DNA of 64,000 nt from the NCBI RefSeq assembly GCF_963662255.1, contig NC_085048.1:102282229-102346228 (forward strand). Reading direction: 5' to 3'. The position numbers and the translations under genes are program-made. The stretch's first letter is position 1, and every line of letters starts with the position of its first letter. Below are positions 51,101 to 61,621 of this stretch, one piece after another. The notes under the pieces are model-generated. The model was not told the DNA's origin. It searched no databases and was given only the letters and a program-made list of their open reading frames with translations. The DNA comes from Cinclus cinclus. Taxonomy: Eukaryota > Chordata > Aves > Passeriformes > Cinclidae.

Positions 51101-54100
51101 TTCACCTCTCCTTGTTCTCCCTGGTTCTTTGGAAGGTCTTGCTGGAAGACCAGGTAATTCTACCTGCTCTGTAGGAGCCAAAAAGATATCATGTTTGTGC
51201 AAGATTCTTCATTCACAAATCCTCAAGGGTTGGATTTCATCTGTCTAGGTCCATTAGCTAACGGGATTTGTTGTACAGCTCCTTGATGCATGAAGCTCTT
51301 GCAAAAACCTTAAGAAACAGTTCAGTTGTTCAGCAGAATTTTTCACACTCAGCCTTTGGGCTGTGAGGTTCAGGTGTGCCAGGTACTGTTTTCAGGTAGC
51401 AAGAGAGTTGTCACCTCCAAAACTTTCCATTTCTTCAGTTAGCTAATTCAATATTAAACTTGGCTTCAGTTACTCGCTTTTCTGCTCATTTGTATTTTGC
51501 CCTTTTGTCCTCTGGGTTCATCCAAGTGACCAGAAGGTCTGTGACTCAGCTCTCTGGCCCATGAACTAAAACCAGTTTTAAGGTGTATGAAATGAGAGGA
51601 GTTCCCTAGTGTGGGCAGGAGCATATTACTTTTTCAGCTTCACCTAGGTGGCCATGGGTAGGTCAGGGTACTCACTGGCAGTAAGAGGGGGGAAAAGCAT
51701 TGAAATTGTTCCTGAAGTTACACTATTAATTTTTTTAAAATTTTTAATATAGTGGAATAGCCATTTCATAAGTTTAAAAAAATTAGAGAAAACTTCTGGT
51801 GAGAAAGTTATGGGGGGCTAATTAGCCCCTTGTGGCCCTGATATTTGAGCCATTTCCGCCACAGCTCCAGTGCAGAAAGTCAGCAGAACAACCCCACAAA
51901 GAAGTGAAAAGGAAGATTCTGCTTCTAGTACTCTCCAGGTATCACAACTGCCAGGCCCTGCTGTCGAGCATCTCTCTCATAGCAAATTTTCTGTTTCACT
52001 CCGAGCATACAAAATGAAGTTTCAGGTCTCAAACCAATAAAAAAGGGCAAAGTACAGTGATATACAGCTTAAGAGAATAAACCTTGGATTTATTCTTGGC
52101 TTTGAAAGAGCATACCGAGAATGAGCTATTGCAGGGTGTTTCCTGAGTACCCTGCACCTGAGCTATCCAGGACTTAAAAATCAGTCACTATTTTGAATAG
52201 CATCAAGTGGTAAGGAAGGAGAGCTCAGCATTATAGTGATGCTTGTAAATCACCTTGAAAGGGTGTGTGAAGGATTTACTTGAGACTAAAGGGAAATAAA
52301 AGCCTTAGAGCAGTGAAATCTGCTCTGCACTGGTGTGGCAGAGCTGGTTATCAGCCTGTGGGTTTGTTTAGAGCTACAGGCCTAATGCAGGGGCACCCAG
52401 ATGAGCATGAAAGGGCTTATTTTGAAAAGTCTTGTTTTGCTCAGGTAGAAGTTGATGGAATTGTTTCAACAAAAGCTTTTCCAAATGTTGACCTCACCCC
52501 ATGCTTCCCTTCTGGATTTTACTTCTGGAACAATTTCCTCTGTTGTTTCTGACCTTCCCAGAATCTGCAGGGGCGGGTGTCAGGAGCAGCAGTGTCATTT
52601 GGTGTGTTGTGTGTTATGCAGGCATGAAGGGAAGGAGCAGAGCAGCAGAGAGCCAGATGTTACCTGTGGTGGTGGCTGGGACTCCTGATGCACACTGTGC
52701 TCTTATCAGAGAGCAAGGAAAAGCTCAGCCCATCTGTCACTGCATTAATGGGCTGGCTTTTAAAGTTGCTGTTGAACTGTTTCTAAAACAGATGGCAAAA
52801 AACAGGCAATAAATATTACTTTGTTCTTAGTGGATTTATTCTTAAGGATTATCAGTAGGCTGCCCCACAAAGTAGAGCCAGTATGTCTGGGAGACATAAA
52901 ACAACTCGCAAATAAGAAGCAAGCGATGTATTTGATGATCAATAATGTAGCTTGGTGCACAGGTCTTTTGTATCTTGCTGCTGTAACAATGTGATTTTTA
53001 GTTTCAGTTGGGCATGGTTTGGGGGTTTGCCCTCTCTCAAATCGAAGAAGTAATGTTGCAAACTACATGGAGGTGTAAATCGGGTTCTTGGTAGTCTGGT
53101 TAGATCCCTGGTCCTGTGTAGGCCCTTGAGTAGAGAGCCAAGCTGCTGAAAACAAATCCTGCTGAATGTACCTTAGGAGTTGTCTGGAACTGTGCGTGCT
53201 TGTCTGCTCCATGGACAGGATTTATGAGTGCTTAGTAACCGAGTGGGGCATGACAGTGGTTGCATCCTGGCGAATGACTGTAATCTGGCACACATTGTTC
53301 AGGCAGGATGAGCTGGGGCCGGAAAAATAGGCTTTTTGTTTCTTTGGGGATGGAGCAGGATAGGAGCAGTTCTGGCAGCCCCATTCTGGAAAGTCTGAGT
53401 GCTGCTGTCATTTTACGTCTCCACTGAAATCCTTTCAGAATTAAGCACTGTCAAGTTGGACATGTATACAGGAGAGCCCAGCATCTTGCCAGTGTGAGCC
53501 TGTGTTGATTCATCCCTGGATCTTGGAATTCCTGTGCATTAAGTTCCTGGGCTGGAATACAGGTCCATAGCTGCTTCTCATAGTTCCTTGAGGAGAGCTC
53601 TAGGCATACACCAGTCCTCATACACAGAGGACTCTGTGCTTGGACAGCAATGCAGTCCAAGTAATTTAACAAAATCAGGTAAAAGAGAATTCTGTGCTCT
53701 AGTTAAGATTAAATATAACAAGCCATCTGTACCCAGAGGAAGCCAATGGAAAACTGATGTATGTGTGCTGACTCTGTGTGCATAGGTGTATTTGCCTTTG
53801 GGATATTACCAGTGAAATGTGCACAGGGATAATCCTACAGCAGGTCAATCTGCGTGGTTATACCTGGGCATTCCAATACTGTGACACTGCACTGACCAGA
53901 GTCAGCTTCCTTAGGTGGGAGCTATGCCTTTTCATTCCCAGAGCAGCACAGCACGCTGCTCTCCTCCAGCCTACTCCAGTTTTCCTCATCCATTCATCCC
54001 CATGGCATCAGTGAACAGTAATAGCACCAGGGGACATGCTTTTGGCTGCCCCAAAACACTGAGCCTGAGTGGGAGGCAATGTTCAGAATCAGCAGAGCAG

Positions 54101-57049
54101 GAATTGTGAAGGGAGGGTAAAGAGCTCTGGCTGCAGCAGCTGCTCTGGGAAAGGAAAAGTACTCCCAGGGAGACACCCTCCATGGAGTCAGTGAGAGCTG
54201 AGCCAGGCACTGTCTTAAGCCTGGGATAATATGCTGAAGTTTACAATTTAGAGGAGACCTCCCAGTCAGATTGTTACCTGGTATAAACTGGATTCTCCCC
54301 TGGCTTCTCTGAGGCCGTGCTGGGAACCTGACCAGAGGTGGCCCTTCATAGGAAATCTGAAGACTGAAAAGACTACAGAGGTTCTTTGCTGTTGGAGTCA
54401 ATAGGGCTATTTATTACAGAGACACCATGAGACCCTTCATTGAGATAATGAAATTGTTTTCAGATAATTTGCTGAATAATCTTAATGGAAGGGATTTCTT
54501 CTTTATAGAAACTACATGCCAATATTGGCAATGTATGTATTTTTTAAAAATTATGATTTCTCTCAGGGATGAGCTTAGCTGTGGACGAATTTCAAAACCT
54601 AGTCATGAGTCTGTAATTCAAAAGAAGTCTTTCCACAAAAAATGCGTATGCAGAAGAGAATGTTCTCATCTCATGTCTTTAGCATCTAACTAGCAATGTT
54701 TCTGTATTTATGTTATTTATTCAGCCAAATCTGCAATATGCCTTGCATTTTTTCCTTCCATTTGTTGCTGGGATACTGCCTGAAAGCACTCCCTGAAGTA
54801 TAAATAATGTTTAACAGAGCACACTGCAAAGTGAAATTCAGTGCAGGATTCAAACATGTTTACCAATTTCTGTTGACCTTGAAGCTTTTCTAATGGGGAA
54901 AGATTAGTGATGAAATCATTCCCTTGGATCAGAGCTTTGATTCTTATCTTGAGGTAATATCCTGGAGAGATATAAACCCAGATTGCCTGGAGACAAATTT
55001 CCTTGATGGGGAAGAGGCAAAAGGAGCAGGAACAGGGATGAGAACCAGCCACGTAGAGAGGGTGATGAATATCCACTTCTAATTTCCACTTCTTTAGTTT
55101 CCAGCATTCTCTCTAACAGTTTTGAGCTCTTTTAGTGAGCAAAGCAATCACTACTATTATTTTTGCCAACCACTTTGTATGTGTGTGTTGTATGAAGATT
55201 TTTTTCAAGTTTTTCTTCCTTTATTAAGCCTTGAAGGCAGAGGGCTGTCAAGTGACAGTGTTTATACATCCACCTGTATAATGTATTATTTTTTCAATAA
55301 GTCATATAAAAATGAAGTTGATTGCTCTGGAATAATAACTTCACGAGTTGGACACAGTTAATATTTTTCAATTGATCACAAAGCATTTTTGTGGAGAGAG
55401 GCAGTTTCCACACGGGGACATACTCTGGCTTGTGGAGATGTAAATATCAGTGTATTCTGCTGCTTGTTTTCATCCATTTCCATTTTGCTCAAGAGTAGCA
55501 GAACATTGAATTGTCATGCCTGAGGGATTATGGTGTAGCAACAGTGCATCTTCTCTTCCTGGTGAGACTGAAAAGGAAAAGAAAATGGTGTAAAAGGGAG
55601 AAAAAGGAGGGTGGGCATATTTCTGTCTCTCTCCCATACATATAAACAGGTGGAAGAGAAAGGAGGGAGAGGCAATGACAACAATCCCAGCTTCTGAAAA
55701 AGCAAATCAAAACCCATAAAAAAGAATTTCATGCATGAAAATGAAGTGTTTCCATGGCAAAATTCCACAGCCAGCGAGTGTGTTAAGTGTGTACCTGTGC
55801 AGTGTGCTTGGTTTGAACAGGCTTTGCAAGGGCTGTCCATCTATGTCAGGGAGCCAGCCAAGTGCATTTCATGGGCAACAAATAAAACTTGGGAATGTAG
55901 TTACGGCTTTTCAGGGGTGACTTCCCTGTGTTGGTGAGTTCATGGAGTATGGAAAGCAGTACAGGTTGGAATGCAAACCAACAGAAATCATAATTTCTTC
56001 TGAAATGTTCTGCAAGTGCCTCCTGTAGGTCTTCCCTGCTGGCCTTCCTGGCAGATACTGACTCCTGCAGCTAGCAAGGATGTGCTGTTACAAAAGTCAT
56101 GTCAACTCTCCTGTTAATCTGGGACTTGTGCAAATGGAAATGCAAAACCAGGTGGAGCTGACCCAGTTTCAGTAATAAATTGATATTTTGGCCTGGTTTG
56201 TGAGAAAATTCCCAAAGGTTTTGGTCTCAGATGTCACAACCTACAGATTCACCTGGAGCCCAGAGCGAGTTTGTACCTGGGACAGCGGAGCTGCTCTCAG
56301 GCCAAGCCAGACATGGCAAAAGGAAAACATGTAAACAGCGCTTTCTGTAATTAAAATCCTTGTTTCCTACTTTTTAATGGGCCCTTTTCCCTTGCCTCTG
56401 GATTGCAGTGGCTCTGGAAAGCCCACATGAGTCACAGGGAATGTATCTGGATGGGACTGGGAGAAGCCCATGACAGGGTAGTTGCCACTGGCCTGAAATC
56501 CCCTTTGAACAGAAACATTGAGATACTTTCTGAAGTGGAAATGTTACTGATGAGGAGATCTCTTGGTTTGCTTGTATTCATTTCACCTCCATGTGAGAGT
56601 AACCAAATGTTGCAGGACAGGGCAGGTTAGGAACTGGAGGGCTCTGTTACCTCCAATACCTGCGGCAGAGATAATGAGCTTGGCAGCTCATTTCTGTTTG
56701 GTGCGTGGGCTGCTGTTCCCTGCTTCCAGCATCTTAGATAAAAACTGGAGGGAAACCAGCTAACTCTTCAGGATTTATGTTATGCAAATTGTAAATTAGG
56801 GTAAAAATAACTATTTCCTATGACGTTCTAGAACAATCCCCAGCAAAACCCATTACTCCTTGTCCAATATGTAAGGAAAGGTTTTGTTTTTACTGTGAGG
56901 ATAGAGGCAAGTGTGATAATGAGTTTTCAGTTCCTAAGTATAGCACTTAAGGGATGTGTAGAAAATTTACCCACCTTCAGGAGAGGAGAAAAATGTTACG
57001 TGATCTCTCTGGCATTTTACTTTAATAAATCATCCTTTTTATCTTGTGG

Positions 57050-57068
57050 TTTTTTTTTTTTTTCCTAG
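57050..57068 (+). repeat. T14 tract followed by CCTAG
   Basis: Fourteen T bases followed by CCTAG look like a strong polypyrimidine tract with a splice acceptor. No open frame with a good donor follows that I recognise, so it is listed as a repeat with acceptor-like form in the intron between the two coding exons. Confidence 0.85.
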
Positions 57069-57724
57069 TTAGCCACCAACTAGAGAATTTACAAGAGTAA
57101 AGAGAAAAGACAAAGGTGATGATTAACCAGGCTCAAAAATTATTGTAAATTCTGGCTTAGAAACATTGATAATTAGGAATGTGGATGGTCATTTTGCTGG
57201 ATCTAATATTAGTTTCTTTCTTAGAAACCCTAATTTTTTCCTTTGTGTCAGAACCTGTTTGTTTCAGCAGCATTTTTCAGAACCATGTCAAGATAGAGCC
57301 CAGGAGAGATCCCTTTGTGTTCTGGGGTAAGCAGCTGTTTCTGAATTTCACTTGTACATTCATAATATTACTGTGATCAGCTCTCGTTCTCCTTGAGGCT
57401 TTGCAAAGCTCTGATCATGTCATCTAGGGCACTCTGCATTATGGCTAATTGGATAATCACTTGTGTTTTGTTTACTCTGAACAAGTACGCAAGCCATCAT
57501 CACCTGGCAGGTGCTCTGAGACAGGGACAATTCAAACTGCCAGCAAAACTTCTTTCACAGTTATGGGCAAAAAATTGAGAATAACATTTAGAGAGTGAAA
57601 AAAGCCCCAGCACACCCCTCCCTCCTCAATATGCTAAGTTTAATGCATAATCTGGCCCTTCTTTTCCTCCAGTGCTGTAATCAGTAATGAATTACACCAG
57701 GGACAATTCCCAGCTGTGTTGATA

Positions 57725-57840
57725 TGATAAGTTGCACTTGGCCCAGTGCTCCAAAGCTATCTATGGCTTTAAAGCATTCAATCCCCTCCATAGCATATTA
57801 TCTAATTCGTGTTGTCAAGGGCTTAGTCAATTGAAGATAA
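57725..57840. promoter_or_regulatory. Cluster of four GATA motifs between the two first coding exons
   Basis: WGATAR motifs lie at 57725-57730 and 57835-57840 on the + strand and at 57757-57762 and 57798-57803 on the minus strand. Random expectation in this length is well below one. The surrounding 57.6-57.9 kb is free of visible repeats. It lies 3 kb upstream of the short-isoform promoter. Confidence 0.4.
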
Positions 57841-60559
57841 ACAAGGAAAATGAGTAGAACTGGGTGTCACAAAGGGCTTTGTGCATGCAGAGCCTTGTGA
57901 TCGATTTGGTGCATCGCCACATGGCAGCAGGAAAGGGCTCAGGTTCACTCATTTGCAGTCAACAGCAGACCAATGGATTAGGCTTGGTGTGACTCACAAA
58001 ACCTGGAGCTGGCAGCATGCCTGTTTGGAAGCTGCCTTGCTACATACGGTGTAGCATTTCACAAATACAGAGGTGTCCCCATTTGGCTTTGCTTTTTCCA
58101 CTGAATTCCCACCAACCTGTTCAACAGAGCCTTCAAGATATATGGCAGTGCCCAGCAAAGCAGCAGGAAGGCCCTGGCAGCTGACTCTGGCACCAGGGCC
58201 AGCCCTAGGAGCTGAACCATGATCAGCAAAGGCTTTCACATCTGCTGCTGGGGGGCACTTTGTTCAGCCCAAATGCCAACCTCTATGGCAGCTCAAATGA
58301 GGTCAGATATTCACAGCAAGTACTGCTGACAACAGGTCAGGGGCTGGTGTCTCTGTTTGTCAAATTTGGAACAAAATAAGCATGGGTTCTTCCCTTTTCC
58401 TTTAGCTTTCCTCCCTACTGCTGTGTAGCCTGCATTGCTCCATACCTGCTGCACTTCCTTTCCTTCAAGGTAGCGTTCAGTGCTGCTGAGCAGGCCACAA
58501 CTGGGAGGTACAGAGCAGGGACAGGGACAAAAAAAAAATCAAACCCCAAATTTTGTTCAGTATCTCCTGAAGCTTTCCAGCTTCAGTTGTCCCACAGGGG
58601 ACAAGCTGAAATGTAATTTTTTGTGTGTGATCTTCATGTTTCATGATAGAGTGGGTAAGGCCAGTCTGTGTTTTATATGGGCCTAAGCCAAACAATTTTT
58701 TTTTAGTTTTTAATATTTTCCTTTTGTAATAGTTTACTTTTTAATATTTTTAATAATGACCATGCGCATTAATGCATTGCCTGCCAAAGGTTTTGGGAAA
58801 GCTTTCAGCTGGGGAAAAGTTCCTGACTTATGGCCTTCATAGTGTTAAAAATGCTCCAGTTTTCCCGTCAGTCACTTGGACGTTAGTTTTACCTTCTGAG
58901 CTCACCTGTTTTCTCAAGGTGGAACAGAATGAGTTGATATGCCTGCAGGTAGGGCCTGGCTGCCTGCCTGCTCTTGAGGGGGAAGGGTTTGCATTTAATT
59001 ATAACATAGGTCAGGCATGGCAGGCAAAAGCTGCTGTTGGTAGGATGCTGCAGGAGAAATATCTGTGATGGAAATAAGCCTGTACTTGTGTGCTGGGCAA
59101 AACGTGCTCCTCCAGCTTGGCAGAGTTCACCTTGCTATTCTAATGGCTGAGAATTTGGGAGCCTTTGGTAATTTTGTGCTGTCCTTGTTCCCTGCAAACT
59201 CCATGGCCAGGGCTGGCGTGTGGATGCCTGTGTGCTGGAGGGACAGCTGGCTGCACAGAGATTATCAGGGGAGGGTTTAGCAGGAGCCTGCCACACCAGC
59301 CCATTGTTGTCCGGAGAGCAGCATCCTGCCTACTGGGGCTGCAGCTGCAGGTGCTTCCTCAGCTCCCCCTGATGCCTTCCAGACATGTTTTTAGGGCAAG
59401 AGCCTGCAGGGCCTACACAGCCACTTTCCTTCCTGATACTGTCAAACCTGTCTGGGGCAGCTGAAGAGTCCTTCAAGACCAAGCACAGGTAGTAGATTGA
59501 AGGCCAGCTTTCAGAAATGTTTTAAGCTCTACTTTAAGTGTGCTGCAGTACCAGGAGTCTTGTGTAAATACAGCTTTACTGAAATAAAGGGATGCACTGA
59601 AATATCCCTGTAAAGCCCTTCTGTATCAATATAAGTAACTCTGGAGTAGAGCTATGGTGGTGCTTTAAGTAAAACAGTATAGTTAAAGCCATGAATATTT
59701 TAAATGCATTTATGACCTCAGGATCAATGTGCCAGATGTTTCCAACAGTCCATGTGTTTTTGGAAACCCCAGCTTCAGCTGAGAAGTGTCAGCTTCCATC
59801 ACTTCTCCCTAAATTGGCAGTGCTCCTGGTTAGACTTTGTGCGCATTTGTTCCCTGGTGTGCTGGTAATGGCTGGTTGAATTTCAACCTTGCACCAAGCA
59901 GGACTTTGGGCTGCAGTGAGTCAAGGGGGAGTGGGCTGAGCTTCTCCCACAGAAATTGTCCTCACAGAAATTACTATATGTCTTAAACCTTGTGAAATTA
60001 CGGTATCAAAACAAAGGCAACGTTTTGAAATGTTTCATGAGGGGATGGAGTTGGAGGAGGAAAGAATGTGGATTCCAGTGGAAAGGAATTTGGAAATTCA
60101 AGAGAAGAAGAAAAAAAGAGAACATTTGTGTGAACATTATCAGCAGTTTTATAAATGAATAGGCAAATGTTATGTACTGAGACTATGAATGTGGAATTGA
60201 CCTTTTAATTTCACTTAAAACTAAGTGAGGGCTGGGAGCTCATGTCCCTGAGGGAAAACTGACATCCTGTATATAATACTATCTGCAGGAACTGACTTCC
60301 AGGGTCAAGCCCAGCTGCTGCTGTGCACGTTTGTATTTCGGCAGGGTATTGAGGTGCCAGTCAGAGCTCGGCGCGGCATCCTTATTTACGTTAGAGCTCT
60401 CCCCCTGAGTGCACAGCCCATTAATCTTGCAGTAATACCCAGCACAGTGATAACTGGGCAAGGAGCCACATGCACAGGGCATGTCAAAATCCTCAATATC
60501 GTTGAGCAACATAAACCGAAGTGACAGGAATTGGCTGTTTAAAGAACCTTTCAACAAAG

Positions 60560-61140
60560 CTTTCGTTTGTTCCCGGTGTGCTGGAGCGTATCTCTGGATG
60601 GATACGTGCTGGATCTCTCCGCGTCCCCTCCTCGGCCGGTGCTAAATACTGAATGAGCGCTTCTGTGTGCATGCGGTGCTCCTGCAAGCCGGACAGCCCA
60701 GCAGATAAATAAAGAAAAGTGCCCTCCTTTTCAAGTGATAGTAATCTGAGACTTTTCCGTTACATGAGGCTCCTAACAAAAGGTTGTAATTCCAGCAACT
60801 TCTCTCGGGAAGGTACCATCGTGCGCGGCGACGGTGCGGGCAGCGCGGGGCCGGGACCCCGCGGGCAGCCACTCCCGGGGCGCGGCGGAAGGACTCGCTA
60901 GGGCGTTTCGTGAGTCGGGACGCTCTTCCACTGCTCCGCCGCCCCTTCGCCTTTGGTACAGCCTTCCTTTCCTCCACCGTGCCGTATGGTAATCGAGTGA
61001 CATCAGCCCTCACCCGGGCGGCTGCTGTTTATATTACAAACCAGCAGAAAGGTCTGAGGTGTGCGCAGCTCCTGGGAGCGCCGGCCGGGGCGGCAGCGCG
61101 TGGCTCCATGCTGCCTTTACTTCGGCCTGAATCGCACGCT
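60560..61140 (+). promoter_or_regulatory. SPTBN1: CpG island 3: probable promoter of the short SPTBN1 isoform
   Basis: CpG-rich blocks at about 60.6 and 60.80-61.13 kb lie directly upstream of the short-isoform first exon. A CRE-like TGACATCA is at 60998-61005 (one mismatch from TGACGTCA), and an AT-rich TTTATATTA at about 61028 could act as a weak TATA element. Human SPTBN1 isoform 2 also uses its own downstream first exon, which supports this assignment. Confidence 0.7.
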
Positions 61141-61512
61141 TGCTTTTATTTCACTTGGTTTCGCCAGAGCCAGACGAGCATTTGAGGAAGATTCAAGCAC
61201 TTGAGAGCTGCCTGTTGTGGAACTGGGAAAAACAACAGCAACAAAACAAAAACAAAAAACAAACAACAACAAAACCCACCAGAAAACACCCTCCTGGCGC
61301 TTTAAGTTTGAATCCATAACAGAGAGCTTACCGCTAAACCATACTGCTGGATTTTGAACCGAAGCTGTTGTTTACTTAGGGCTCAGGGGGGAGCGTTTTC
61401 GCTAGGAACTGACGCCAGACTACTGGAGGAAACTGGGATTTACCTGGATGTATGGTAAAGAAACTTGTGCAGTTTGATGCTGCAGTTCATCCTATCGCTG
61501 CGCTACCTGTAA
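61140..61512 (+). other. SPTBN1: Probable 5' untranslated region of the short-isoform SPTBN1 first exon
   Basis: This is the non-coding stretch between CpG island 3 and the short-isoform ATG, with no obvious acceptor needed before the coding part. It is therefore probably one continuous first exon, though the exact transcription start is not visible. It contains a CAA/AAC-rich, C+A-dominated run at about 61228-61282 that is probably unstructured in RNA. Two upstream ORFs start near its end: ATG 61448 (9 residues, stop ending 61477), and ATG 61452, which runs past the main start to 61583. Confidence 0.6.
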
Positions 61513-61583
61513 ATGGAATTACAAAAATCAACCAGTATGCCCGGGCCATTGTCCCCAGGATATGCAGCTCAGGTGCCGTATAA
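61452..61583 (+). other. Upstream ORF overlapping the short-isoform start codon out of frame
   Basis: An ATG at 61452 opens a 43-codon frame (begins MVKKLVQFDAAVHPIAALPV, stop TAA 61581-61583). It is offset by one base from the SPTBN1 frame and covers its first 23 or so codons. Its context is T at -3 and G at +4, similar in strength to the main start, so scanning ribosomes could plausibly use it and reduce short-isoform translation. The frame is seen directly; translation is inferred. A separate 9-codon ORF starts 4 bases upstream. Confidence 0.4.
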
Positions 61584-61621
61584 CTATAACCAGTTAGAAG
61601 GACGATTCAAGCAGTTACAAG
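61513..61621 (+). CDS. SPTBN1: SPTBN1 (beta-II spectrin), alternative first coding exon of the short isoform
   Basis: This exon holds 36 codons plus one base. It starts MELQKSTSMPGPLSPGYAAQ and ends VPYNYNQLEGRFKQLQ. It matches the N-terminus of human SPTBN1 isoform 2 (human about 2155 residues; the short or ELF-type spectrin). From memory the last 16 residues are identical to human and about 8 of the first 20 differ. The donor AAG|GTAAGC at 61622 leaves phase 1, exactly as the long-isoform exon does, so both join the same next exon. It replaces the acidic 49-residue head before the actin-binding domain with a Ser/Pro/Tyr-rich one. A TAA immediately precedes the ATG in frame (61510-61512), which fixes the start. 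The start context is only moderate (T at -3, G at +4). Confidence 0.95.

Larger units (their letters stand above)
48157..60559 (+). other. SPTBN1: SPTBN1 intron between the long- and short-isoform first exons
   Basis: It starts with a GTAAGC donor. About 12.4 kb show no recognised gene or interspersed repeat; the T14 tract and GATA cluster are listed separately. For short-isoform transcripts this is upstream flanking DNA. Confidence 0.7.

Noticed and set aside
57050..57130. Possible cryptic exon after the T14-CCTAG acceptor-like site
   Set aside because: Homopolymer T tracts ending in AG are common in introns. No convincing donor or coding frame follows.
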